From: an uncultured Clostridia bacterium | Lineage (GTDB): Bacteria > Bacillota > Clostridia > Oscillospirales > CAG-272 | NCBI GenBank assembly: GCA_944381075.1 | Contig: CALWJT010000033.1 | Span: 88,481 to 152,480 of the forward strand | DNA: 64,000 bases | Reading direction: 5' to 3' | Shown: positions 41,923 to 52,500 of the stretch, piece by piece | How the letters are laid out: every line of letters begins with the position of its first letter | How positions within the stretch are numbered: position 1 is the stretch's first letter | Translations under genes and position numbers: made by a program | The notes under the pieces: generated by a model | The model's input: the letters and a program-made list of their open reading frames with translations, nothing else | What the model was told of the DNA's origin: nothing | Database searches by the model: none

Positions 41923-43536
41923 ATGGCTAAAAACACCAACAAAACCCCACAGAACACAGCGCAGACCGCAGCAAAGCGTCCGTCTGACAAACGAAATCTC
42001 AAATACGGGACGCTTTCCATTGTCGTCACCGTCATTTTCGTCGTCCTCGCTCTGGTCGTCAACGGCATCGCGACTTCTCTATCCTCCGTTTACGGCTGGT
42101 ATACGGACATGACGGCCTCCGGCATCTTCTCGCTATCCGACGCCTTCCGTGAAAAAATGGACGACCTGTTAAGCACAGAGGACGGAGAGCCCGTTTATCT
42201 CAATATCGTTCTCATGTCGGAAGAAGACTATTTCAGCAGTATGAATTCCCTGACGAATATGGTCTATCAGACCCTCAAGGAAGTGACAGCAGAATATGAC
42301 AACATCGAGCTTATCGCCTATAATACGACCGTCCATCCGGAGCTTGCCGAAAAATACATGATGACGGCACTGGATACGCCTCAGCTCTCCGACGTCGTCA
42401 TCGAGCTCGCCGATGAAAATCATAACGCCATCGACAATGTGCCCGCCAAGAAATACAGCATCGACTCCTTCTTTACGGCGGATTCCTCAAGCGGGAGCTA
42501 TATCGGCTACAACGCAGAGGCAAGGCTCCTTTCCGCGGTAGCGCAGCTCACCGGACAATCGGAAAAGCCCGTCGCCTACTATTTGCAGGGACACGGGGAG
42601 CCGACGCTTGCCGAGGCCTCGGACTGGCAGGAGGTCTTAGAGCTTGCAGGCTTTGAAATCAAGGAGCTCAATCTCTCTACGGAAGACTTCCCGGTGCCGG
42701 AGGACGGAGACTGCGGCAACGATATCGTCATCATCAACAGCCCTAAATACGATCTTCTGTCCACCCAGGAAATTTCTGAGGTGAAAAAAATCCGGACCTT
42801 CCTCGGCACAAACTACGGAAACATGATCGTGGTAGAGGATGCTTCCTCTCCGACGCTTCCAGCGCTCGAGGGCCTGCTTTCCGAATGGGGGCTCGGCTAC
42901 GGCGGCTCCGTGACGGATGACCAGCATTCCGTTTCCTCTTCGGGCGCGGCCAAGGTCATCGCCGATTATGCCCAGACGTATCAGCCGAGCGAGAGCTCTC
43001 CGTCAATGGCGACTCAGATCCTGAGCAGGACCTTCGGCGGTTCGGACCCGGGCAATACAACGACGATTTTTGGCACGCCGAAGGAGGTGCTCATCCTTGA
43101 CAATTCCCAAATCGTGCAGGGGATGAACGGCTCCGCTTCTTCGTTCTCACTTTTGAAAACGTATGACACCGCCCGTACAAGAAGGACGGACGGAGAAACC
43201 ATCACGGGCTCCGCCACCATGCTCGGCGTTTCGAGAATGGTTTGGGAGCTGAATTCAAACGATGTCAGCTTTGTCGTGGCGATCGGTTCTGCAGATTTTC
43301 TCTCCAGCGAATACGAGGGCTCCTGCGCCAACAGAAGCATCATGTATGCGCTTCTCAACCTCATGTGGGACAATGTCATGACCTTTGAAGGAATCGATTA
43401 TAAAGCGTTTGATAGTTCCTCGCTCACCGTGCCGACCTCCGCGGCTACCACATGGACCGTGGTCTGCGTTGTGGCAATTCCGGTGCTGATAGCAGGACTT
43501 GGAGCCTATGTTTATATAAGGAGACGCCATTCATGA
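41923..43536 (+). CDS. GldG-like ABC transporter auxiliary protein
   Basis: A 537-residue protein with an N-terminal membrane helix (about residues 27-50), a large outer domain and a C-terminal membrane helix (about 510-532) ending in RRRHS. The outer part belongs to the ABC_transp_aux/GldG family: note FSLSDAFREKMDDLL after the first helix, PVAYYLQGHGEPTL, and later DIVIINSPKYDLLSTQE. Families like this sit beside GldA/GldF. Its stop overlaps the ATG of the DUF4340 gene by 4 bases, indicating coupled translation. Exact role unknown. Confidence 0.88.
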   Translation: MAKNTNKTPQNTAQTAAKRPSDKRNLKYGTLSIVVTVIFVVLALVVNGIATSLSSVYGWYTDMTASGIFSLSDAFREKMDDLLSTEDGEPVYLNIVLMSEEDYFSSMNSLTNMVYQTLKEVTAEYDNIELIAYNTTVHPELAEKYMMTALDTPQLSDVVIELADENHNAIDNVPAKKYSIDSFFTADSSSGSYIGYNAEARLLSAVAQLTGQSEKPVAYYLQGHGEPTLAEASDWQEVLELAGFEIKELNLSTEDFPVPEDGDCGNDIVIINSPKYDLLSTQEISEVKKIRTFLGTNYGNMIVVEDASSPTLPALEGLLSEWGLGYGGSVTDDQHSVSSSGAAKVIADYAQTYQPSESSPSMATQILSRTFGGSDPGNTTTIFGTPKEVLILDNSQIVQGMNGSASSFSLLKTYDTARTRRTDGETITGSATMLGVSRMVWELNSNDVSFVVAIGSADFLSSEYEGSCANRSIMYALLNLMWDNVMTFEGIDYKAFDSSSLTVPTSAATTWTVVCVVAIPVLIAGLGAYVYIRRRHS

Positions 43537-45728
43537 AAACATTTTGGCAAAAAATCAAAGCGCTTTTTACAAAGAGCGACGTCGAGAAGACGTCGCTTCA
43601 GAAAACTGCAAAAATTTCCATCCTGCTCGGCGGGATCGTGCTCGTCTGCGCGATCGTCTATTTCGCGGCGATAGCCCCCCTGCTGAAAGCAGAAACAAAC
43701 TACGTACCCGAGCTTTATGACGGCGAGGTCTATTCAAACGGCTTGATCTATATCCTTCGTCAATATGAGCGCTCGGAGATCCAGTCCATTGAAATCAAGA
43801 ATGAAACCGAGCATTACAAGCTCAATGCTTATGGAGAAGAGGACAATATCCAGTTCAACATCGAGGGCAGCGAGCACATCGCGCTCTCCTATGAAAATGT
43901 AGCGAGCCTGCTTGGGGATGTAAGAGTACTCGCGACCAATTCGCCTGCGGGACAGGACCGGGCCAACGAAATGGCAACCGCAGAGGATCTTGCACATTAC
44001 GGGCTGGATGCGGCCTCGGATCCCTCCTGGTTTGAAGTAACGCTGACCGACGGTTCCTCCTACCGGATCTACATCGGCAACGCGCTGACCACCTCCAGCG
44101 GCTATTACGTTCTTCTTGACGGACGGAAAAACGTCGTGACAAACGAGGACGGAACGACAACGGAATACGATATCGTCTATGTTCTCCAGTCGAGACTGGG
44201 CGATACCGTGCTTGCCAACAGCGCTTTCCTCGTCTCCCCTGAAATTGCGCCGTCTTACGGAAACAGTATCTTCGATGTCTCAAACTTCTCGATTCTCCGG
44301 TATACCGGAGGGGAGGAAAGAGAGCTGATCGTCCAGGTGGGACTTGCTGAAGAAACAGGTGTTTCCGCGTCCAGTCTGGTATATCAAATGCTCTATCCAA
44401 GCGCCTATGTGATCAACGAATCCGCCTATGAGGAATCGGTCCTTTCCGCGCTCTCCAGCGTTACGGCAGACAGCATCGTCGCCTACGGCGATGCCATCTA
44501 TGATCCCGAGGTATATGAGAAATACGGCCTCGACATCGATAAGGACCGCATTGAAAATGTAACGGACGGCAATTATGCGCTGCTGCTCTATAACTGCGCC
44601 GATCCGGAAGCGGAAGATTACGACGAGCAGGCGACGATTCTCTACTTCAGCAAAAAAATCACCGATCTCGACGGGCTGGATTACTACTATGTCTATGCGC
44701 CGGCGCTCGAGGTCATTGGCAAGGTCAGCGCAGAGACCTTCTCGTTTATCGAATGGGACGTCGCAAACTTCACAAATCCTTATATGTACTACGAATATTT
44801 CACGAGCGCGGAATATTTCGAGCTGATTTCCGAGCGCGATGGAATCGATCTGCGCTTTACCCTTTCCGGAAAAGAAAGGACCCGTCATGTCGATGTAACG
44901 ACATCGGGAGACAACGGAGCTATCGTATACCGGGAAACCGCGGAAGGAGCAAAGATCCCGCTGGTCTATGACGTTTCCTATAAAACCGTAGGATCGGGCG
45001 TTCAGTATGAGGGAGAATTTGAAATTTTCCGTGATCTCTATTATGTCCTCATCACGCGAAAGCTCGCTCTTTATGCGGAGGTCGACGAGGATATGACAAG
45101 CGTAGATTCCACGCCGGCGCGGATCATACGGGTCAAGACGCTGCCCAAGGATCACAGCATTTCCTATTATCAGTACAATGAAAACGGCGTGGCTGTCACT
45201 ACGCTGCGCGATCAGGGAGGGAATATCGTCTGTCACGATGTGATCGTAACCACGACGGCTTCAGACGGCACAACGAGGGAGATCACCTATGACACCGCTT
45301 ATTATGACGAAGAGGCCGGACGCTTTTTCCTCAAATCGACTGATACCAACGACGGCATTGAGAAACCAAGCAGCTTTGAGGACGATGGGAACGGCCTTGT
45401 CAAGGTAACGGTCTATCTCCCCGAAAGCGCCTCCGGCGTATATGAGGAAACGATTTACGAATATGAGATCTATGACATGTACGACGAATACACCGATATC
45501 GACGGAAATCCCGTAAAACAGCTGAATCCGACGTATATGTACGTCATCCCCACCATCACGACGAACACCTACCGCATCACCTCGGGCGGGGAAAAAGAGC
45601 TGCTCGATACGGAAGTAAACCGCGCAGAAGAAGGCGTGTATATCCGCACTGCGACAATCGACAAGCTGTTCTCGGATACGCACAAGCTTCTCGCCGGCGA
45701 AGAGATCGATACAATGGGCGTCAATTAA
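43533..45728 (+). CDS. DUF4340 membrane-anchored protein
   Basis: A 731-residue protein with one N-terminal membrane helix (about residues 29-50) and a long extracytoplasmic part with several copies of a beta-rich DUF4340-like unit (e.g. SSYRIYIGNALTTSSGYYV). It is very acidic and tyrosine-rich. ATG at 43533 behind AAGGAGACG. It always tends to accompany GldG in this type of cassette, and probably forms the outer arm of the exporter. Function unknown. Confidence 0.85.
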   Translation: MKTFWQKIKALFTKSDVEKTSLQKTAKISILLGGIVLVCAIVYFAAIAPLLKAETNYVPELYDGEVYSNGLIYILRQYERSEIQSIEIKNETEHYKLNAYGEEDNIQFNIEGSEHIALSYENVASLLGDVRVLATNSPAGQDRANEMATAEDLAHYGLDAASDPSWFEVTLTDGSSYRIYIGNALTTSSGYYVLLDGRKNVVTNEDGTTTEYDIVYVLQSRLGDTVLANSAFLVSPEIAPSYGNSIFDVSNFSILRYTGGEERELIVQVGLAEETGVSASSLVYQMLYPSAYVINESAYEESVLSALSSVTADSIVAYGDAIYDPEVYEKYGLDIDKDRIENVTDGNYALLLYNCADPEAEDYDEQATILYFSKKITDLDGLDYYYVYAPALEVIGKVSAETFSFIEWDVANFTNPYMYYEYFTSAEYFELISERDGIDLRFTLSGKERTRHVDVTTSGDNGAIVYRETAEGAKIPLVYDVSYKTVGSGVQYEGEFEIFRDLYYVLITRKLALYAEVDEDMTSVDSTPARIIRVKTLPKDHSISYYQYNENGVAVTTLRDQGGNIVCHDVIVTTTASDGTTREITYDTAYYDEEAGRFFLKSTDTNDGIEKPSSFEDDGNGLVKVTVYLPESASGVYEETIYEYEIYDMYDEYTDIDGNPVKQLNPTYMYVIPTITTNTYRITSGGEKELLDTEVNRAEEGVYIRTATIDKLFSDTHKLLAGEEIDTMGVN

Positions 45729-45731
45729 AGA

Positions 45732-45763
45732 AAAAAACAGGGATCGAACGATCCCTGTTTTTT
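45732..45763. terminator. Bidirectional terminator
   Basis: Perfect 15-base arms (45732-45746 and 45749-45763) with A and T runs in the arms. It ends the Gld cassette from the left and rhaM from the right; the rhaM stop lies within its edge. Confidence 0.93.
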
Positions 45764-46091
45764 AATTTTTCTTTTTCCCCTCAAAGAGAAAGACCTGTTC
45801 CATTCTTGGCTGCGCTCCCGTTATCGGGTCCGGCTCCATGCGCATGACGTCCTTCATATAGGCATCCCATTTTTTCACAACGGGACTTTCGGACTGGACG
45901 CGCGCCGCCGTCTCGACACTGTCGCATTCATAGTAGCCGAACAGATCCCGTCCGCTCACCCATATGGTATAGTTGCGGATGCCCGCCGCCGCAAGGACCT
46001 CCTGCATTTCCGGCCAAAGCGCATCATGACGCCGCCGGTATTCCTCCAGCATGCCGGGCAGGACCTCGGCTCTCCATGCGTATCGTTCCAC
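45762..46091 (-). CDS. rhaM: L-rhamnose mutarotase
   Basis: A 109-residue member of the RhaM/DUF718 family that interconverts alpha and beta anomers of L-rhamnose (and possibly related sugars). Family stretches: EEYRRRHDALWPEM near the start, IRNYTIWVSGRDLFGYYEC in the middle, and the C-terminal PMEQVF-like segment PRMEQVFLF. The start is GTG behind AAGGAGGGG. No rhaA, rhaB or rhaD is found here, so it is an orphan in this window. Its own promoter lies 24 bases upstream. Confidence 0.92.
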   Translation of the reverse strand: MERYAWRAEVLPGMLEEYRRRHDALWPEMQEVLAAAGIRNYTIWVSGRDLFGYYECDSVETAARVQSESPVVKKWDAYMKDVMRMEPDPITGAQPRMEQVFLFEGKKKN

Positions 46092-46114
46092 CCAAATCCC
46101 CTCCTTTTTTCTCC

Positions 46115-46143
46115 ATTATAGCGTATCCGGATCGGCAAGTCAA
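46115..46143 (-). promoter_or_regulatory. Promoter of rhaM
   Basis: On the minus strand TTGACT (46143-46138), a 17-base spacer and TATAAT (46120-46115). Confidence 0.85.
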
Positions 46144-46176
46144 GACGCCGATCTTTTCAAGACTAAAAAACTGTAC

Positions 46177-46205
46177 TTGTATTCCTTCCATTTATATGAT
46201 AGAAT
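46177..46205 (+). promoter_or_regulatory. Promoter of the alpha/beta hydrolase gene
   Basis: TTGTAT (46177-46182), a 17-base spacer and TAGAAT (46200-46205). It is divergent from the rhaM promoter 34 bases away, so the two units could share a regulator. Confidence 0.7.
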
Positions 46206-46245
46206 AAAGCCATAAATTTTTATTATTGCAAAGAGGATATCTGCC

Positions 46246-47082
46246 ATGTCTACCGAAACCGTTGTACAAACCATAAATTTAATAGAAGGACGGCCCAATG
46301 TGACGCTTACGAGCTACATCGCCGGCGCATCTCCGGATCTTCCCTTCAACGAAAAAAGAAAAGCGATCCTCATCATTCCAGGGGGCGCCTATGCCTACTG
46401 CTCCGACCGCGAAGCCGAGCCGATCGCGCACGTCTACCTTGCTATGGGCTTCAATGCGTTCGTACTGCGCTATTCCGTCTACAGAACAGGGGATCCCGCA
46501 TGGCCGAATCCGCTGATCGACGCTTCTGCGGCGATGAAGTATATCCGCGACCATGCGCAAACGCTTCATGTGGACCCCGACTACGTTTTTGTTATCGGTT
46601 TTTCCGCCGGCGGGCATCTCGCCGCCGCTCTTGGCACGCTCTGGGACAACGACGAAATCGAAAAACAGCTTGGTTTTACCAAGGGCTACAATCGTCCGAC
46701 CGGCATGGTCCTCGCCTATGCCGTTCTCTCCGGACTGGAATACGCCCATCGCGGCTCCATCGACAACATCCTCAAAGAGCGCAGGGAGGACGACGAAGCG
46801 AGAAGGTCCGTCTCCCTTGAATTGCACGTCTCGGAAAAGACCTGCCCCGCCTTTCTCTGGTCCACCGTTACCGATACGACAGTTCCCGTCCAGAATTCCC
46901 TGCTCTTCGCAAAGGCACTTTCCGACCATAAAATCCCATATGAAATGCACCTGTATCCGGAGGGCGGCCACGGCGCGTCTCTCGGCAATGCCATTGTCGG
47001 CAGCCACCTGCCCGGCATCGCCTCATGGGTGACCGACTCCGCGCGCTGGATGCATTCCATCCGTGCAGGCAAGGAAAGCTGA
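46246..47082 (+). CDS. Alpha/beta-hydrolase, acetyl-xylan-esterase-like
   Basis: A 278-residue alpha/beta-hydrolase of the Abhydrolase_3/carbohydrate-esterase branch (Aes- and CE7/10-like). The oxyanion loop is IPGGAYAYC, the nucleophile elbow GFSAGGH, and the catalytic Asp and His lie in VTDTTVPV and GGHGAS. No signal peptide, so it acts inside the cell, probably on acetylated oligosaccharides taken up from outside. It is followed 120 bases later by a sugar-isomerase-like gene on the same strand. AAAGAGGAT precedes the ATG. Confidence 0.88.
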   Translation: MSTETVVQTINLIEGRPNVTLTSYIAGASPDLPFNEKRKAILIIPGGAYAYCSDREAEPIAHVYLAMGFNAFVLRYSVYRTGDPAWPNPLIDASAAMKYIRDHAQTLHVDPDYVFVIGFSAGGHLAAALGTLWDNDEIEKQLGFTKGYNRPTGMVLAYAVLSGLEYAHRGSIDNILKERREDDEARRSVSLELHVSEKTCPAFLWSTVTDTTVPVQNSLLFAKALSDHKIPYEMHLYPEGGHGASLGNAIVGSHLPGIASWVTDSARWMHSIRAGKES

Positions 47083-47201
47083 GTCCCTGTCCCTCTGGGC
47101 AAAACGCCTTCCATAAAATTTGTTTTGCCAATGTGATCTTCCGCGCACCGGCCCTGCCGCCGGCGGCGAGGAGCTTTTCCGTCACGAAAAGGAGTTTTGA
47201 T

Positions 47202-48092
47202 ATGGATCCGAAATCGGAGCAGCCGGCAGTTCCTGCAAAGAGGAGCTGCCCTGACAGCGGCAGAGATCCGAAAGGCCGCGATTGTACCCGTCATCCCGCG
47301 GAAGCGTCCCCTTCCCTCCCGCGGGACCGATTTCCTGCCGGGATGACGAGCGTCACATTCCGTGAAAAAAGCATTCCCGAAATTACGGCGATCGCGCATG
47401 CCGCAGGGCTTTCTTTGATCGAATGGGGAGCGGACCGCCACGTCCGGCCCGGCGACCGGAGCGCCGTCTCTCAAGCGCTTTCCTGCATGGAACGATGCGG
47501 GATTTCCTGCCCGTCATACGGCTCCTACTATCGCGTCGGGGACGGCGCGCCCGACGAATTCCGCACGATCTGTGAAACGGCAGCCGCACTGGGTGCAGGA
47601 ACAGTCCGCACATGGCTCGGCAGAAAATCCAGCGCGGCACTGACAAAGCAGGAGCGGCAGGCCCTTCTGCGGGAGACACGGGAGCTCGCCGAAATCGCCG
47701 AGGAGCATGGGCTCTTACTCGCTTTTGAGTTTCACGGCGGGACGCTCAACGACAGCGGCGAAGCCTCGGTGCAGTTTCTCGCGGATTGCGGACGGGAAAA
47801 CGTCAAAACCTATTGGCAGCCGCTTGCCTTCGGGAACAGCGAAGAGAACCTGCGCGCCGTGCTGCCTTGGCTCTGTACCGTCCACGTTTTCAACTGGGAT
47901 ACGGAAAATCGGCGATATCCGCTCTCGCTTGCAAAAGCCCACTGGCAGGCTTATGCGGATATCGTCCGCGCGGCAAAGCCCTTCTTCTCCTCCTCCTCTT
48001 GTCCGTTTCTTCTGGAATTTGTGCCGGAGGACAGCGACGCACAGTTTCTCGAGGACGCGGCCGTCCTGAAGCAGATCCTAACCAAAGCCTGA
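47202..48092 (+). CDS. Sugar phosphate isomerase/epimerase-like TIM barrel
   Basis: A 296-residue protein of the xylose-isomerase-like/AP-endonuclease-2 TIM-barrel family. The barrel begins at MTSVTFREKSIPEIT (about residue 48), with GLSLIEWGAD as the first strand/loop; metal-site residues are likely in LLAFEFHGGT and LEFVPE. The start at 47202 has a clear AAAAGGAG site but adds about 47 polar residues that the family normally lacks; the internal ATG at 47343 fits the family but has no site. Substrate unknown; the carbohydrate context favours a sugar. Confidence 0.82.
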   Translation: MDPKSEQPAVPAKRSCPDSGRDPKGRDCTRHPAEASPSLPRDRFPAGMTSVTFREKSIPEITAIAHAAGLSLIEWGADRHVRPGDRSAVSQALSCMERCGISCPSYGSYYRVGDGAPDEFRTICETAAALGAGTVRTWLGRKSSAALTKQERQALLRETRELAEIAEEHGLLLAFEFHGGTLNDSGEASVQFLADCGRENVKTYWQPLAFGNSEENLRAVLPWLCTVHVFNWDTENRRYPLSLAKAHWQAYADIVRAAKPFFSSSSCPFLLEFVPEDSDAQFLEDAAVLKQILTKA

Positions 48093-48095
48093 CAA

Positions 48096-48126
48096 AAAGC
48101 GTCCCGCCTTTTCGGCGGGACGCTTT
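48096..48126. terminator. Terminator after the TIM-barrel gene
   Basis: Perfect 13-base arms (48096-48108 and 48114-48126) with a 5-base loop, followed by TTT and a T-rich stretch; works in both directions. Confidence 0.9.
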
Positions 48127-48188
48127 CCCTTATTTTTTTACTGCGCAGACGGAGATGAATTTTTAGGTGATAAAAATCCCCCAGAATT

Positions 48189-49556
48189 TCACGGCACGGA
48201 GAGAACTTCCTCCTTCTTCGTTCCGGACGCCGTGCTTTCATGCGTCTTTTCCTCTTTCTGCCGTTCGCGGGCGTTGGCCAGCATCAGCTTCAGGCGGTTC
48301 TCCTGATTGATCTTGGTCGCGCCGGCGTCGTAATCGATGGCGACGATATTGGCACCGGGATTCTTTTCCTTCATCGGCTTCATCATGCCCTTGCCGATGA
48401 TATGGTTCGGCAGGCAGCCGAACGGCTGCACCACGACGACGTTCGGGATACCGCCCTGCAAAAGCTCCGCCATTTCAGCGGGAAGAAGCCACCCCTCTCC
48501 CATCTTGGTGCCGTATCCGATATAGCCCCGCACAGCGCTTACCGTTTGCCGGAAGGCAGGCGGCGCGCGGAAAACGCCCTGCTCCCGCACGGCGCGGATC
48601 ATATCGTCCTGCCGCTTTGTCATATAGCGACTCGCCGCGCGTGCCGCGCCGGCAGCAAGCGCGCCGGTGCCGTAAAGCGTATGGTCCATCCCGATATTGA
48701 AAAGGATATAAAGAAGAAAGTCGCAGAGTCCGCCCATCGTGGTCTCAGCGCCCTCGGAAATCAGGAACTCTTCCAGATTGTTGTTGCCGAGCGGTGAATA
48801 CTTGACAAAAATCTCCCCGACGATCCCTACCAGCACCCGCTTTTCCTTCCGGCGGGGCAGAGCGGCAAAATCCGCAAGCATTGCGCGGTAATTTTCCTTC
48901 ACCTGCGCATACCGGATCCTTCCCTGCTGTCCGTGCGTCAGCCTTTCGACCCATTTTTCCGCCAGCGCCTGCGTGCTTCCCTTTTCCGTCTCATAGGGCT
49001 GGCACTGCGCGACAAGCGTCATCAAAAGATCCCCGTAAAGCAGCGCATATACAGCGCGGTGCAGCATCGGAAGCGTAATATGAAAGCCCGGATTTTTCTC
49101 GATCCCTGAAAAATTGAGTGAAATCACGGGAATAAAACCGTATCCCGCCTTTTTCAGCGCCTTGCGCAGAAGCGGAAGATAATTCGAGGCACGGCAGCCG
49201 CCGCAGGTCTGAAAGAGCATCAGAGCCGTCTTATGCACGTCATATTCCCCGCTGTCCAGCGCGTCGATGAACTGCCCGATGACAAGCGCCGCCGGATAGC
49301 AGGTATCGTTGTGGACATATTTCAGGCCGGCATCGATGATCCGCTGAATGTCTCCATGTGTGCCGTTTTCCAGAAGCCTCGTCTGATATCCATAATCGTT
49401 GAAGATCTTTGAGATCAGACGAAAATGCATGGGCAGCATCGTCGGGAACAGGATGGTATGGGTCTTCTTCATCTCTTTTGTAAAAAGGACCCGTCCCGCT
49501 TCCTCCTTTGCCGATATTCCGCAGGCCGCGCAGGACCCTTCCGTACACTGCTTCAT
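48189..49556 (-). CDS. 2-hydroxyacyl-CoA dehydratase-like partner protein
   Basis: A 455-residue protein of the HGD-D / CoA_enzyme_activase-associated family (the C-terminal module of large fused activase proteins of other Clostridia). Conserved cysteines are in HNDTCYPAALVIGQF and FQTCGGCRASNYLPLL and near the N-terminus (TEGSCAACGIS); they are candidates for Fe-S ligands. Its ATG overlaps the stop of the activase gene by 4 bases, so the two are made together. Proteins of this set relate to 2-hydroxyacyl-CoA dehydratases and to double-cubane-cluster reductases. The real substrate is unknown. Confidence 0.8.
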   Translation of the reverse strand: MKQCTEGSCAACGISAKEEAGRVLFTKEMKKTHTILFPTMLPMHFRLISKIFNDYGYQTRLLENGTHGDIQRIIDAGLKYVHNDTCYPAALVIGQFIDALDSGEYDVHKTALMLFQTCGGCRASNYLPLLRKALKKAGYGFIPVISLNFSGIEKNPGFHITLPMLHRAVYALLYGDLLMTLVAQCQPYETEKGSTQALAEKWVERLTHGQQGRIRYAQVKENYRAMLADFAALPRRKEKRVLVGIVGEIFVKYSPLGNNNLEEFLISEGAETTMGGLCDFLLYILFNIGMDHTLYGTGALAAGAARAASRYMTKRQDDMIRAVREQGVFRAPPAFRQTVSAVRGYIGYGTKMGEGWLLPAEMAELLQGGIPNVVVVQPFGCLPNHIIGKGMMKPMKEKNPGANIVAIDYDAGATKINQENRLKLMLANARERQKEEKTHESTASGTKKEEVLSVP

Positions 49557-52500
49557 CCGGCTTTTCCTCCTTTTCTGCGTTCTCTGTCTGAAAGCTCCAG
49601 CGCGCCGAGCAGGCTGCGCAGGCGTATGGTGACAGCGCCGAGATTGGTGATCTCGTCGATTTTGATCTGCGTATACAGCTTTCCGTGCTCCTCCAGGATC
49701 GAACGGACCTCGTCCGTCGTAATGGCATCCAGCCCGCAGCCGAAGGAAACAAGCTGGACAAGCTCCGTATCCTCATGCGCCGCCGCATACTTTGCGGCAT
49801 TATACAGTCTTGCGTGATAGGTCCACTGGTTGAGGACGTTCACATGCGCCGGCTCCGCAAGGCCGGCAACGCTGTCCTCGCTCACCACCACAAAGCCGAG
49901 CGAAGATGCAAGCTTATCGATGCCGTGCCCGATTTCCGGATCGACATGATACGGCCTGCCGGCAAGGATCATGATGCGTTTCCCGTGCTCTCTTGCATAG
50001 CGGATCGCACGCTCCCCCTCGCGGCGGATATCCGCCATCCATTTCTCATACGCCGCAAAGCCGGCAGCCACAGCGCGCCGGACGTCCGCAGGGCGGAAAT
50101 GTCCAAACCATCCCTCTACCATTTCCAAAATCTGCTCTGATAATTTCTTCGGGTCGTTGATATGCAGATACGGATAAAGGAACGTCACCTTTTTCAGGGC
50201 TTCCATATTCCCCGCCAAAAGCTCAGAGTAATAGGCGACGATGGGACAGTTGAAATGGTTGTCCGCGATTTTCTCATCGACATTATACGTCAGGCACGGA
50301 TAGAAGATCGCATCCGGCTTTTCAGCGATCAGCGTTTCGATATGCCCGTGCATCAGCTTCGCCGGATAGCACGCCGTGTCCGACGGAATGGAGTATTGCC
50401 CCAGCGTATACATCTCCCGAGAAGAAAATCCAGAAAAAATCACGCGGATGCCAAGCTCGGTAAAAAGCGCATGCCAAAGCGGCGCAAGCTCCATCATGCC
50501 AAGCGCCGCCGGAAGCCCGATCGTCCCGCGGGGATGCGCCGGCCCCGGCGAGCGGAACAGCGCGAGAAGCCGCTCCTGCTTGAAACGGTAAAGATTCGGC
50601 AGCTCTTCTCTTTTTCCGGCGGGAAGCCCCGCCCCTTTTTCGCATTTTGCGCCGGATATGTATTTTTCCGTCCCGCGGAAGAGATTGACGGTCAGGTGGC
50701 AGTGATTTCCGCATCCGCCGCACACCGTCGCGGTCGAACGATAGGTAAAGGCGGCAAGCTCCGATGCTCCGAGCATGGAGGATGCCTGCTCTTCACAGGC
50801 GTCCTTTGCGTACAGCGCCGCGCCGTATGCTCCCATCAGGCCGGCGATCGCAGGACGAATCACATTCTTTCCCATCAGCATCTCAAAGCTGCGGAGCACC
50901 GCATCGTTGCAGAAGGTCCCGCCCTGTACGACGATCTTTTCCCCCAGCTCGTCGGGCGAGGCGGCGCGGATGACCTTGTAGATCGCATTGCGCACAACGG
51001 AAAGAGAGATCCCCGCCGAAATGTCGTCTACACCTGCGCCGTCCTTCTGCGCCTGCTTGACGGAGGAATTCATAAAAACCGTGCAGCGGGAGCCAAGGTC
51101 AGCGGGCGCTCTCGCAAAAAGTCCGAGCCTTGCGAATTCCTCGACGCCATAGCCCAGCGAACGAGCAAACGTTTCGATGAACGAGCCGCAGCCGGACGAG
51201 CACGCTTCATTGAGCATGATGCTGTCGATCGCTCCCCTGCGGATCTTGAAGCACTTGATGTCCTGCCCGCCGATATCGAGGATAAAATCGACATCCGGCT
51301 CAAAATATTTCGCCGCCGTAAAATGCGCTACGGTCTCGACGATACCGAAGTCCACATGGAACGCATGGCGGATCAGCTCCTCGCCGTAGCCCGTGACTGC
51401 GCCTGCGCGGATGCGGATGCGTTCCCCGCAAAGCGCGTAAATCTTCAAAAGCTGCTCCTTTACGATCTCAACCGGATTCCCGCGGTTGGAATCATAGTAA
51501 GAATAAAGGAGCTCACAGTCCTCTCCGATCAGCGCAAGCTTGGTCGTCGTGGAGCCGCAGTCGATGCCGAGATAGGCATCGCCCGCATAGGCGGCAATAT
51601 CCGCATGCAAAACGGCGGCTTTCGCATGCCTTTCGGCAAAGTGCCGGTATTCCTCCTCATTTTCAAACAGAGGCGGGAGCGTGGATACCGTCGCCTTCTC
51701 CGACGCCGCGCGCAGGACTGCCTCCTCCAGCTCTTCGTATGGATACGCTTTTATCTCTCTGTCAGCGTAAAGCGCCGCCCCCAGTGCGACGGCATACAGG
51801 GCATAATCCGGAAAAACCGCATGCTCGGCGTCCAGATGCAAGCTTTCCATAAAGCTTTTCTGAAGTCCCTTTAAAAAGTGCAGCGGACCGCCGAGGAACA
51901 TGACCTTTCCCTCGATCTTTCGTCCCTGCGCCAATCCTGAGATCGTTTGATTCACCACGGCGTGATAGATGCTGGCAACAATATTTTCCTTTGCCGCACC
52001 TTGATTGAGAAGCGGCTGAATATCCGATTTCGCAAAAACGCCGCAGCGCGACGCGATCGGATAAACTCGCGTCGCAGAAAGGCTCATTTTGTCCATCTCG
52101 TCCGTCGTAACGTCGAGAAGCGTCGCCATCTGGTCAATGAAGGCGCCGGTGCCGCCCGCACAGGAGCCGTTCATACGCTCGTCGAGGCCGCCCTCAAAGA
52201 AAATGACCTTGGCATCCTCGCCTCCAAGCTCGATAACGGCCGAGGTATCCGGCTCCAGCGAACGCACGGCCTCACCCGTGGCAAAAACCTCCTGTACAAA
52301 GGGAAGCCCTGCCGCCTTCGCCATTCCGAGCCCTGCGGAGCCGGATACGGCGCAGCGAATCTCGGCATCCGTGCCAAAAAGCCCGCGCACACGCCGGAGA
52401 AGCTCCAGCACCTTTGTGCGGACCTTGGCAAAATGTCTCTCATAGCAATGATAGACAACCTCGCCGTCCTTTATGACAACCAGCTTCGCCGTGGTAGACC

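Noticed and set aside
50162-51874. Plus-strand frame of 570 codons opposite the activase gene
   Set aside because: Antisense shadow of a clearly recognised protein.
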